From contig JBBDNV010000130.1 of the NCBI GenBank assembly GCA_040877415.1, forward strand, positions 1 to 17,238: a stretch of DNA of 17,238 bases. The letters run 5' to 3'. Below the pieces are notes generated by a model that was not told where the DNA came from, made no database searches, and saw only the letters and a program-made list of their open reading frames with translations. Below are positions 7,597 through 15,757 of this stretch, in pieces. The DNA is from JBBDNV01 sp040877415. Its GTDB lineage: Bacteria > Planctomycetota > Planctomycetia > Pirellulales > PALSA-1355. Both the position numbers and the translations under genes were made by a program. Every line of letters begins with the position of its first letter. Positions within the stretch are counted from its first letter, which is position 1.

Positions 7597-10365
7597 TTAA
7601 CGTGGTTGGCCTTCCTCGGCGATCCGGCGGAAATACGCGCCGACCCGGCCGCGATAGCGGGGCGGAACGCCCGCGCCGCTTGACCCGGCTGCCGCGCGCA
7701 CGCTTTGGCCGGAAACGATCTCGGCGTCGTCGCCCGATCCGGCCGACGGATGCTGGGAACGGTCCGCCCCAGCGCTGCGCTGTGAAGTTCGGCCGGGCAT
7801 TTGATCCGTGCCGGGCAAATTGCCAAACAGGCCGACACTATCGAGCGTGCTGCGGCGCGTGCTGTAGCCGCTCTGTCCGCCGCCCATGCCGCCGCTGCCC
7901 AGTCCGGCTTCGTTCAGCAATTGCTCGATCGTGTGGCCCAGTCCGCTTTCCAGCGAAGGCTGAAATTTGAGGCAGAGCTGTCCTTGATTTCCCATGCCCT
8001 CGCATTTGGCCAGGAACTCTTCGAGAATATCGGCCGCCCGCCCGCTCGCCGCGTGTCCTTCGGGTCCGGAAAAGTCGGCCAGCGCGGTTTCGGCCTCGAG
8101 CATCGCCTCGCTCGCGCCGCTGGCGCGGACGGCGTCGGCGAAACTGAGCGCGGTTGCGCGCAGGTCGTCGAGCCGCTCGTCGTCGGGCAGGCGCAGGGCG
8201 TGATTTTCGATATCGTCCAACAGCTCGGCCAAGGCCTCGCGTAGCCGGCTCTGCTCTTCTTCCATCGTGCGCATGCGGGCTTTCACCGGCGGGTCGTCCG
8301 CCCGGTCGATTCCTTTGAGCGACGCCAGGCGCTGGGCCAGATCGCGACTCTGCTCGTAGAGGGCCACAAACCGGGACTGGTCCTCGATCAGCGGGTAAAT
8401 CAGCTCCAGGTGCTCAAGCGGCGCGATCGCTTCCTCGTCGAACTGCTTTTTGTCGCCGGCCAGTTTCTGGAGGAGCTGATCCAGGAGGTTTTGGGCTGCT
8501 TCGGGGGAGAGGTTTTCGAGATCGAGGGCTTCGAGCGATCCGCTTTCATGCTCCAGCGATTCGGCCAGCTCCAAAAGGCGGCTCACCAGCGCCGCGTCCA
8601 AATCGAATGGCAGCAGATGCTCGGCCGATGCGCGGATATCCTCTGACTCCTTGCGCAGCCGCTTCGACAGCCGACGGAGGGCTTCGCGGGCCGACTCGCT
8701 CAACTTGCCGTCCCGCGCCTTTTCCAGCTCCTTGCGCAAACCCTCCTGTTCGGCGGCCAGCGATTCGAGCCGCCGCTCGGCCTGGCGGTACTTCGACGAG
8801 AGAGCCTCGAGTCCCTGGCGGATGCGCACCATCCGCTCGAAATCCTGTTGGGAAATGATTTGCACGGTGACGATCGGGCTTTCCGCGCCCTTGGCGCCCG
8901 CCGGGTCGTTGTCTTCGACGCGCGCAAACAGCTTGATCACGTCGCCCGGCGCGAGGCCGTAGGCCGACAGCGGCAGTGCCTGCTGGCCGTCGTAGCGCAA
9001 CGGGGCGGGAGGCGGCACGTCGAACTCCATGGGCAGGGCGCGCGACTCGTTCAAACTGCGAAACAACTGCACGCGCGAAATCCCGCAATCGTCTTCCGCC
9101 GATACGCTCACCGGCAGCGTCGCTTCGGGCGTCGCGAAGGCGTGGGCCGGCGGCTGCAGAACGCGGATGAACGGGTTTTCATCGGGGACCAGGACGATCG
9201 AAGCGGCCAGCTTTTCCGACGAGTCGCGGCCGTCCACGTCGGTGACGCCGAGCTCGAGTTTTCCGCTCGCGCGGATCTCGAACGAGCCGGTCACCGATTC
9301 CGACGATCCGGGCACGAGCGAAAAGTCGGCCGTCTGGCCGCCCGACGTGACGGTGGCCTTTCCGCGCGAAAGAGGCCGATTGCTGCGGGCGGTCACTTGC
9401 ACCGAGGTGCCGGCCAGCCCGGCGATGCCCCCCTGCGGCAGACGACCCTGATAGACGCCGCGGCGCGAATACTCGGGAGGCGTGATGCGAAACTGCACGT
9501 CGACGAGCTTGGGAATCGTAATCACGTCGATCGAATACTGATGGCTGCGCGAGCGGCCCGAGCGGACGTGATAGCGCGCATCGGACGTCACCCGGGCCAG
9601 GACGGTCCGCCATCGACCGGCCGGCTCGTGAAACATGGGCAGCACCTCGGCATCCTCGGCGGATTCGGCGTCGCCGGCCCAGACCACCAGCTCAACGCGA
9701 TCGGTCGGCGGGCCTTGGGTGGTGACAAAGACGTCGAGGCCGTCGCCGTAGAGCACCTTGGCGTTGCCGGGTTCGACCCGAAACGTGATGCGCGAGTACG
9801 GCGGATGATCGCCGAACGGATCCATGAAACGCAGCCACTCGGTTTGGGCGAGCGCGGGAAACAAGAGCACCAGGCCGACAAGCGCCAGTCCCGCGCCCAG
9901 CAGTCCGGCCGACATGCGCAGCAGGCCGCGCGTCGGTACGACTTGCCGGGCAGGCACGCCCGCGGCCAGCGAACTAGCCCGCTCGACCGCCATCTCGGCG
10001 AGGCCTTGCGTCACGGGTTCGCTGGCGGCGTTCCGCGCGGCCGGCCGGGCCAGGTCGTAGCCGGAAAGGATTTGTCCGCCGGTTTTGGCGGCGCGATCCA
10101 AGCGGCGCGCGAGGGCACCGGGGCTCGCGCCGGCCAGCGCCGCATAGAGACGGGCGGCGATGACCGCCGCGACGGCCAGAAGCACGATTGCACCGAAGCC
10201 GATGCGCGCTGGGGGCGACAGTTCCCACACGAGGTCCAGCCACACCAAAACGAGCAGCAGGACGGCGGCCGCCACCAGGGCCCACCCCACGCCGGCCAGA
10301 CCGCTGACCAGCAGCATGCGGCGGCGCAGCCTGGCGAATCGTCGTTCGAGCGATCGAGAGTCCAT
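7597..10365 (-). CDS. Large membrane protein with coiled coil (DUF4175-like)
   Basis: A 922-residue protein. Two membrane segments (about 17-45 and 55-75) and a third (about 150-172) leave most of the protein outside the cytoplasm. Residues about 185-500 look like beta-rich Ig-like modules, with FRVEPGNAKVLYGDGLDVFV and ITPPEYSRRGVY typical of large DUF4175-type proteins, and VSAEDDCGISRVQLF at 421-435. From about 507 to 585 a strongly charged heptad-like stretch (RQAERRLESLAAEQEGLRKEL and following) predicts a coiled coil, then further helices. Near 815-835 is a Gly-rich segment (GLGSGGMGGGQSGY), followed by a Ser/Gly-rich tail that ends in a more ordered RYRGRVGAYFRRIAEE. It has no enzyme motif I recognise and is probably an envelope scaffold working with the VWA proteins. 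The ATG at 10365 has GGGAG 9 bases upstream. The DUF4175 label rests on general resemblance and is less sure than the topology. Confidence 0.8.
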   Translation of the reverse strand: MDSRSLERRFARLRRRMLLVSGLAGVGWALVAAAVLLLVLVWLDLVWELSPPARIGFGAIVLLAVAAVIAARLYAALAGASPGALARRLDRAAKTGGQILSGYDLARPAARNAASEPVTQGLAEMAVERASSLAAGVPARQVVPTRGLLRMSAGLLGAGLALVGLVLLFPALAQTEWLRFMDPFGDHPPYSRITFRVEPGNAKVLYGDGLDVFVTTQGPPTDRVELVVWAGDAESAEDAEVLPMFHEPAGRWRTVLARVTSDARYHVRSGRSRSHQYSIDVITIPKLVDVQFRITPPEYSRRGVYQGRLPQGGIAGLAGTSVQVTARSNRPLSRGKATVTSGGQTADFSLVPGSSESVTGSFEIRASGKLELGVTDVDGRDSSEKLAASIVLVPDENPFIRVLQPPAHAFATPEATLPVSVSAEDDCGISRVQLFRSLNESRALPMEFDVPPPAPLRYDGQQALPLSAYGLAPGDVIKLFARVEDNDPAGAKGAESPIVTVQIISQQDFERMVRIRQGLEALSSKYRQAERRLESLAAEQEGLRKELEKARDGKLSESAREALRRLSKRLRKESEDIRASAEHLLPFDLDAALVSRLLELAESLEHESGSLEALDLENLSPEAAQNLLDQLLQKLAGDKKQFDEEAIAPLEHLELIYPLIEDQSRFVALYEQSRDLAQRLASLKGIDRADDPPVKARMRTMEEEQSRLREALAELLDDIENHALRLPDDERLDDLRATALSFADAVRASGASEAMLEAETALADFSGPEGHAASGRAADILEEFLAKCEGMGNQGQLCLKFQPSLESGLGHTIEQLLNEAGLGSGGMGGGQSGYSTRRSTLDSVGLFGNLPGTDQMPGRTSQRSAGADRSQHPSAGSGDDAEIVSGQSVRAAAGSSGAGVPPRYRGRVGAYFRRIAEEGQPR

Positions 10366-10377
10366 GGGTTGCGTCTC

Positions 10378-10402
10378 CCGCCGGCACCGTGGAAACCGGC
10401 GG
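10378..10402 (-). promoter_or_regulatory. Intercistronic hairpin overlapping the Shine-Dalgarno of the DUF4175-like gene
   Basis: A perfect 7-bp all-GC stem, CCGCCGG (10378-10384) with CCGGCGG (10396-10402), and an 11-base loop. On the minus-strand RNA the 3' arm ends at 10378 and shares its last two G residues with the GGGAG ribosome binding site (10379-10375). Folding would therefore partly occlude that site. No T-run follows, so termination is unlikely. The stem is seen; an effect on translation is inferred. Confidence 0.5.
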
Positions 10403-10419
10403 CCTCGTTCGTCCTATCG

Positions 10420-12732
10420 TCAAACCAATCCGCGCCGGCGGCGCACTCCCCAGGCAACGGACCACACGCCAAATACGCCGACCAAAACCCACCAGCGGTC
10501 CCAGGCAGTCGTGCTTTGCACGCGTTCGGGCCGCCAGCGCGCCAGATGCTCGTCGACGCGCGCGGCAACTTCTTGCGGGGAGGCATCGTCCAATACGGCG
10601 CCGCCGCTGGCCTGCGCGAGACGAGCCATCAGGTTTACATTAGCCGACAGGCGCAAGAATTCATCGACGTTCGACCGGACGTCGAAGATCGCGCGGGCGG
10701 CCGAATCGCGCTGGGGGCTGCCCGCCACGACGGCCTGGTAACGTCCCTCGGGCAACTGGCCGAACAGCACGCGGTACGCCCCCAACTCGTCGCCGCTGGC
10801 CAGCGGCACGAATGAGCGCGGCTGGGGCAAGGTTGCGCCGGAGAGCTCGATTTTCGGCGGTCCGTCGGCCAGCGCGCTTTGCCGCACAAGCAACGAAGCG
10901 GTGGCCGGCTCGGTGCTCGCGAAACGCACTTTGTCGGCGCGCAGCGCCCATTGTTGCGCCGGGAGCAAACCGGTGTTCGACACCAGCCAGCGCGTCAGGC
11001 TTTGCCAGAGGGCCGCGTAGAGCTGTTGCTGATCGTCGTATTGAGGGGCCAGGAAGGCCCAGCGCCACATGCCGGCTCCCTCGATCACCACGACCCGGCC
11101 CGTGCCATACGGCATCGACGTGACCACGGGACTCTGCTCTCCGGAAGCCGACTCGCCGACCGCCCAGACGATCGCCAGCGGGTGCGTGCCGGCCGATTCG
11201 GTGCGCCGGGCAAGGCTCGGAAGCCGCGAAAGCGAATCGGGCTGTTCGGGGGTTTGCGGCGCCCCAATCCAGCGCAACGCTCTGCCGGCTTCGGTCAATT
11301 GAACGTGAAAGCGCGTCTCGCGCGACGTGGTGGACCGCACGGGCAACAGCGGCGCCAGGCGCTCGCTCACTTGAACCGTCGGAGTGCCGCGGAAGCAAAC
11401 GAGTGAGCCTCCGTCCCGTGCCAGCCACCGCTTGAACTCGGCAATCACGTCGTCGGTCAAGTACGCCTCGGCATCGCGGCCAAGCACGACTATCTGAAAC
11501 GATCCCAAAGTGGCGCCCGAGAGCACCTCGCCGACGTCCGGAAGAATGCGCCAGGATTCATTCCGCTCTTCCACGTTCGCCGGCTTGTCGTGCGGCGCCT
11601 GAGAGAGAGGCGCTCCCGTTGCTGGCTCGTCCGCCGCGGCGGTCTGGGCGGCCGGACGTCGCAGCGTCCGCTGCAAATAGCGGCCTTCGGCCATGCGCAC
11701 CACGCTCACCAGCTCGATCGAGGGATCGGATCCCAAGGCGCGCAACAGGAATTTCGTGTCCCAGTACGGCTTGCCCTCGAGCAGCAGTACGCGAATGGGC
11801 TCGTCGACGACGCGCAGCACATAGGTGCACGCGTTGTTGACCTCGGTCACTTCGCCCTCTAATGGCGCGACGCGAACCTCGTAGCGGAACACGCCGCTTT
11901 TGTCGTGCCGGAGGGGGAACTCGAGCTGGGCCGTGGCCTCGGCGGCCAGAATGACCTCTCGCCGGTCCACTTCCCGCTCGTCGTCGACGAGCGTCACCCG
12001 GGCCACTGCGCCGGCCAGTCCTTGTGCCACCAGCTCGACGCGAATCGGAATTCTCTGAGCCACGAAAGCCAGGTCTTGCGGCGTGTGCACCTCGACGGCC
12101 AGGTCGCGCACGTTTGCCAGCCCGCCGAGCGTCTTGGCGTAAATGGGCACCGTCAACGCCCGGGCTCGCTGGGCGACGGTCACGACCGCCGCTTCGCCGC
12201 TGACGTTGTGGATGCCGTCGCTCAGCAGGACAACGGCCTGACCCTGCGGACGGTCCGACTGGAGGACACCGCCCAGAGCGGCGGTCAAATCGGTGAACGG
12301 CCCTTGGGGCGAGATTTTTTCGAGCCCTCCGGCTTCCACGGCCGCGCTGGCCTGCGAAAACGTTTGCAATTGAATCTCGAAGCGGTCGCTCAGGCGGGCT
12401 GCGAGGGCCTCGGCGATTCGCCGGGCTTCGTCAAAGCGGCTGCCGTCATCGGCCATGTCGCGAGTGGCCATACTCGCGCTGGCGTCGACGAGCACCGTCA
12501 AGACCGGCTTGCCGGCGGGCGGCGGGATGCGCTCGTGCCAGGTGGGATTGAGCAGTACGAAAAGCGGCAGCGCCACGGACAGCCCCATCAGTGCCGCAAC
12601 TCGTCCGGCCGCCGGCCGCCCGAGCCGCCGCGCGCAATCGACGACGTACCAGGACAGTAGCGCAACCGCCCCGAGGGCCAGCGAGCCCCACAGCGCGATC
12701 GGAATCAGCGGTTCGAGAACGAGCGTCGTCAT
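10420..12732 (-). CDS. Membrane VWA protein with amidotransferase-like domain
   Basis: A 770-residue protein counted from the ATG at 12732. Two N-terminal membrane segments (about 8-30 and 46-62) precede a VWA domain that starts LTVLVDASASMATRDM at 78-93. The MIDAS is complete in outline: DASAS at 83-87, T147 in PFTDLTAALGG, and D172 in VVLLSDGIHN. A long middle region has Ig-like character. Around 450 it has a TDDVIAEFKRWLARDGGSLVCFRG segment resembling the glutamine amidotransferase-like fold, without a convincing catalytic triad. One C-terminal membrane segment (WWVLVGVFGVWSVAWGV) is followed by RRRRGLV, placing the tail inside. VWA proteins bind ligands through Mg2+; with MoxR next door it is a likely MoxR client. 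A GTG four codons upstream (12744) is possible but has a poorer ribosome binding site. Spacing to the BatA-type gene is 13 bases. Confidence 0.86.
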   Translation of the reverse strand: MTTLVLEPLIPIALWGSLALGAVALLSWYVVDCARRLGRPAAGRVAALMGLSVALPLFVLLNPTWHERIPPPAGKPVLTVLVDASASMATRDMADDGSRFDEARRIAEALAARLSDRFEIQLQTFSQASAAVEAGGLEKISPQGPFTDLTAALGGVLQSDRPQGQAVVLLSDGIHNVSGEAAVVTVAQRARALTVPIYAKTLGGLANVRDLAVEVHTPQDLAFVAQRIPIRVELVAQGLAGAVARVTLVDDEREVDRREVILAAEATAQLEFPLRHDKSGVFRYEVRVAPLEGEVTEVNNACTYVLRVVDEPIRVLLLEGKPYWDTKFLLRALGSDPSIELVSVVRMAEGRYLQRTLRRPAAQTAAADEPATGAPLSQAPHDKPANVEERNESWRILPDVGEVLSGATLGSFQIVVLGRDAEAYLTDDVIAEFKRWLARDGGSLVCFRGTPTVQVSERLAPLLPVRSTTSRETRFHVQLTEAGRALRWIGAPQTPEQPDSLSRLPSLARRTESAGTHPLAIVWAVGESASGEQSPVVTSMPYGTGRVVVIEGAGMWRWAFLAPQYDDQQQLYAALWQSLTRWLVSNTGLLPAQQWALRADKVRFASTEPATASLLVRQSALADGPPKIELSGATLPQPRSFVPLASGDELGAYRVLFGQLPEGRYQAVVAGSPQRDSAARAIFDVRSNVDEFLRLSANVNLMARLAQASGGAVLDDASPQEVAARVDEHLARWRPERVQSTTAWDRWWVLVGVFGVWSVAWGVRRRRGLV

Positions 12733-12740
12733 GCTGCCAG

Positions 12741-12747
12741 TCACCTC
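12741..12747 (-). promoter_or_regulatory. Strong Shine-Dalgarno fixing the second VWA start
   Basis: GAGGTGA on the minus strand, a 7-base match to the complement of the usual 16S rRNA tail, 8 bases before the ATG at 12732. It overlaps the TGA stop of the preceding BatA-type gene and favours this ATG over the GTG at 12744. Confidence 0.75.
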
Positions 12748-14845
12748 ACGCGCGAACGATTCTCAACACCGCAAGCTCGACGAGCATCGCCAGGGTGGCG
12801 GCTACGGCCAGCCAGGTCCACAGGTCATCGCGATCTTCGTTCTCGTCGGTGGCGCGAAACCGGACGTCGCGGCCGCCGGCAAGCCGATCCTCGAGCACTT
12901 CGCGAGCGAGCATCCGCAGGTCGCTTTCCTCGGCGGGAAGCTCGATGGCCACGGCGAAGACGGTCTGCTGATCGCGGTTGACGCGATAAATTCCCGGCGG
13001 AGCCGCCGCCGTCATGCGCCACACGACGCCGGGTCCCTCGTTGACCAACTCGCCCAATGAGGCGTCGGCGGGTTTCGCATCGGAGGCGATCACGAGCCTC
13101 TCGGCCGCGCGAACCTCGGCCGGCAGGTACACGGCCATCGGCTCGCCGCTGGCGATCGGCGCGGCGCCGCGACGATCGCCGAGCATCCGATCGACCAGTT
13201 GATCCACGAGCGGCACGAACATCGGCGAAGCGGGGAGGTTGGAACTGCCCAAGTCGGCGTTGAGCACGGCCAACATGCCGGCGCCGGACGACGAGATCAC
13301 AAGCGCCGCCGAGCGATCGCCGTATTCGGCCACGAGGTCGTCGGCCAGCCCGCCCTCGAGCCGCCGCGAAGCCAGCCCGCCGGCGAATCGGAGCGAGGAG
13401 GCGGCGCTCTTGAGCGAATCGCCGAAGATCGCAAAGGGAGCCTGGTTTTGCTTGAGGTCCGCCCAGAACAAATCGCGGCGCCGCCGTCCCACCTCCGGAG
13501 GCGAAAACTCGACCGGCATTTGCAGCGATGTCCCGGCCTCGTCGACAAGCTGTTTCAGGTTGACCGCGTCGGTCGGTTCGGCGGCCAGGTACCAGATCGC
13601 CTTTCCGCGCCGCAGCAGCCCGGCCAGGATGCCCGTCGATTGCACGGAAAGCTTGCCGGGATGATCGAGAATCACCAGTTCCGCGGTCGCCAGTCGATCG
13701 GCGTCCATTCGGCCCGGGTCGATACGCACAACGCGCGGCCCGTCATCCCGCTCGCCAGGCAGATAGGGGGCCAACGCGCGTTCGAGGAAAAAGCTCGACG
13801 CGCGCACGTCGTCGGGCCGTTGGCGGGTGATGAGCACGAAAGGCGCGGGCGTGTGAACCTCGACGACGCACGCGCGGACGTTGTCGGCCGCGAGCGCGTC
13901 GAGCTGGTCGACGAGGCGGGCCTGGCCCGTTTGCCAGCCCGCAGCGGGCAGCACGACGTCCTCGGCGAGCACGGTTTTGGCCTGCGCCGGGCATAGGCCT
14001 TCCAATCGATAGGTCGCTTCGCCCAACGTCAATTCGCAAGCGACGGGCCGGGCCGAGGGCGAAAAGTTGCCGATCTCGACCTCCACGCGGCTGGGCCTGT
14101 CTGGCAACGGGTGACCCGGCACGGCTACGCGTAAAATCGCCAGATTGGCCGGCGTTTCGGCCGGGGCGACCGACTCGAGCCGAATGATGGTGTCCGCCGG
14201 CAGCGGCGAAAAGTCGGCCGCCGTCCAATTGGTGCGTTGAAAATCGCTGACGACGATCAACTCGCGACGGGGAGAATCGCCCTTGGCGTCGGCCAGCATC
14301 CGCGCGGCCAGGGCCAGCGCCGGCTGGACGTTCAGCCGCTCGGGCTGCGCCTGCAAGCGCGCCAGCTCGTCGTGCAAGGCGGCCAGGTTGCCGGAAAGCT
14401 CATCGAAGGTCGCAGTGGCGGCCGCGCCGGCGCGAATCAGGTTGGCCCGCAATCCTCGCTCATGGGCCAGGTATTCGGCCGCGCGGGATCGTGCCCGCTC
14501 GAAAGCCTCAATTCCGCCGTGGCTGGCGGCCATGCTCTGGCTGACGTCGACCACCACGACGCGCGCCACGCTGATCGAGGCGTCGGCGACGGCCCCGGAT
14601 CGCGTGCCCAACAAGGGCCGCGCAACGGCCCAGGCCAACAGCAGCACCGCCAGGGTGCGCAGCGCCAGGATCGCAAAATCGCGCAAGCGGTGGCGGGCGC
14701 GCCGCTGTTGGACCACTTCGCGCACGAAGCGCAGCGTGGAAAACGGCAGCTTGACCGGCCGCGGCCGCGTGAGCCAATGCACGACGACGGGCAGCACGGC
14801 CGCCGCGATGCCCAGGTAGATCGGCCATAGGTGCAGAAAGCTCAC
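12746..14845 (-). CDS. BatA-type VWA membrane protein
   Basis: A 699-residue protein. The N-terminus MSFLHLWPIYLGIAAAVLPVVVHWL is the classic BatA N-terminal membrane segment; LPFSTLRFVREV at 33-44 and a second segment (about 57-77) complete that module. The VWA domain begins VVVVDVSQSM at 96-105, giving MIDAS residues D100, S102 and S104, with D201 in LIVVSDFQ. After it come about 450 residues of Ig-like and amidotransferase-like character (for example LVILDHPGKLSVQSTGILAGLLRRG), then a C-terminal membrane segment near 677-695. In Bat systems such proteins sit in the inner membrane with the VWA facing the periplasm. The start is GTG, directly after the TAA of the DUF58 gene, with GGAAAGGG upstream inside that gene. 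Function in this organism is unknown; family assignment is firm. Confidence 0.9.
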   Translation of the reverse strand: MSFLHLWPIYLGIAAAVLPVVVHWLTRPRPVKLPFSTLRFVREVVQQRRARHRLRDFAILALRTLAVLLLAWAVARPLLGTRSGAVADASISVARVVVVDVSQSMAASHGGIEAFERARSRAAEYLAHERGLRANLIRAGAAATATFDELSGNLAALHDELARLQAQPERLNVQPALALAARMLADAKGDSPRRELIVVSDFQRTNWTAADFSPLPADTIIRLESVAPAETPANLAILRVAVPGHPLPDRPSRVEVEIGNFSPSARPVACELTLGEATYRLEGLCPAQAKTVLAEDVVLPAAGWQTGQARLVDQLDALAADNVRACVVEVHTPAPFVLITRQRPDDVRASSFFLERALAPYLPGERDDGPRVVRIDPGRMDADRLATAELVILDHPGKLSVQSTGILAGLLRRGKAIWYLAAEPTDAVNLKQLVDEAGTSLQMPVEFSPPEVGRRRRDLFWADLKQNQAPFAIFGDSLKSAASSLRFAGGLASRRLEGGLADDLVAEYGDRSAALVISSSGAGMLAVLNADLGSSNLPASPMFVPLVDQLVDRMLGDRRGAAPIASGEPMAVYLPAEVRAAERLVIASDAKPADASLGELVNEGPGVVWRMTAAAPPGIYRVNRDQQTVFAVAIELPAEESDLRMLAREVLEDRLAGGRDVRFRATDENEDRDDLWTWLAVAATLAMLVELAVLRIVRA

Positions 14846-15757
14846 TTACCCGGCCCTTTCCACGAGAAACCCGCGCAACACGTGCAGGTAGTCGATCGCC
14901 GTCGAAACGGGCCGATAGTCGCAGGCCAGCGCCAGGGCCAGGCTGCGCACCGCCGCCACGTGCGCCGCGAAACGGGTTTCGTACTCGCGCCGCACGTCCG
15001 CGGGCGAACAGTCGACCGAACCGTCGTTCTCCAAGCTGACAAAGTGGTAGGCGGTTCCCTCGGGCAGCCGCTCTTCGTCCGGATCCGTGACGTGCAGCAC
15101 GAGGACCTCCCACTGGCGATGTCGAAACTGGCGCAAGACGGCGAACAGCTCGTCCAGGTCGTCCATCAGAAAGTCGCTCGCCACCAGCAGCACGCCCCGC
15201 CGCGTGACGTGCTCGAACAGTTGGCCGAGCGCGGCCGCCATGCGGGTTGCCGGCTCGGTTTGGATCGATTCGATCGCGGCGTGCAACCGGGCCACGTGGT
15301 TGGACGTTCCTGCGGGCGGGATCCAGTCGCGCAGTTGGCCGCCCAAAAGCGCCAGCCCCACCTGATCCTGCCCGCGAGCAATCAGATAGGCCAGGGCGGT
15401 GGCGAGAAACTGGACGTATTCGAGCTTCGTGCGGCCGGCGGTCGATTTGCGGCGGCCGCCGAAGAGCATGGAACGGCTGGTGTCGAGCGCCAGCGTACAC
15501 ATCAGGTTGGTTTCGTCCTGGTAGAGGCGAACGTAGGCGCGTTCGGTGCGAGCCAGCACTTTCCAATCGAGCTTGCGCAGGTCTTCACCCGCCGCGTATT
15601 CGCGATAGTCGACGAATTCGCCGGCGCCTCCCTGGTTTCGCGAGAGATGACGCCCGCTGTAGGCGCCTTCGATGCGGTGCCGCGTCGTGAAGCGCATGTG
15701 CTCAAACGCCGCCAGTCCCCGCAGATCGAGGAAGCGGCTTTTGACGGCGGCGGTCAT
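14846..15757 (-). CDS. DUF58-domain protein
   Basis: A 303-residue protein without a signal peptide or membrane segment, so probably cytoplasmic. The DUF58 signature is strong: EFVDYREYAAGEDLRKLDWK at 47-66, then ARTERAYVRLYQDETN. A VWA-like MIDAS follows, LALDTSRSM at 89-97, with D195 in LLVASDFLMDD. DUF58 proteins are routinely encoded beside MoxR ATPases and membrane VWA proteins and are thought to be part of the same machine, though their biochemical job is not settled. The ATG at 15757 overlaps the TGA of the moxR-like gene (ATGA) and has GGAGGAG 8 bases upstream, so the two are translationally coupled. The length is close to the usual size of the short planctomycete DUF58 proteins. Confidence 0.92.
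   Translation of the reverse strand: MTAAVKSRFLDLRGLAAFEHMRFTTRHRIEGAYSGRHLSRNQGGAGEFVDYREYAAGEDLRKLDWKVLARTERAYVRLYQDETNLMCTLALDTSRSMLFGGRRKSTAGRTKLEYVQFLATALAYLIARGQDQVGLALLGGQLRDWIPPAGTSNHVARLHAAIESIQTEPATRMAAALGQLFEHVTRRGVLLVASDFLMDDLDELFAVLRQFRHRQWEVLVLHVTDPDEERLPEGTAYHFVSLENDGSVDCSPADVRREYETRFAAHVAAVRSLALALACDYRPVSTAIDYLHVLRGFLVERAG

Noticed and set aside
7542..7838. N-terminal extension of the DUF4159 protein
   Set aside because: It would overlap the preceding gene by over 200 bases and hide a clear signal peptide that starts at the ATG at 7541.
8848..10815. A 655-codon open frame on the plus strand
   Set aside because: It lies antisense to the DUF4175-like gene and the end of the VWA gene. 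It is rich in Arg, Gly and His, with no domain pattern, as expected of an antisense frame in GC-rich coding DNA.
12733..12744. GTG start for the second VWA protein
   Set aside because: The ATG at 12732 has a 7-base Shine-Dalgarno at ideal spacing; the GTG does not.
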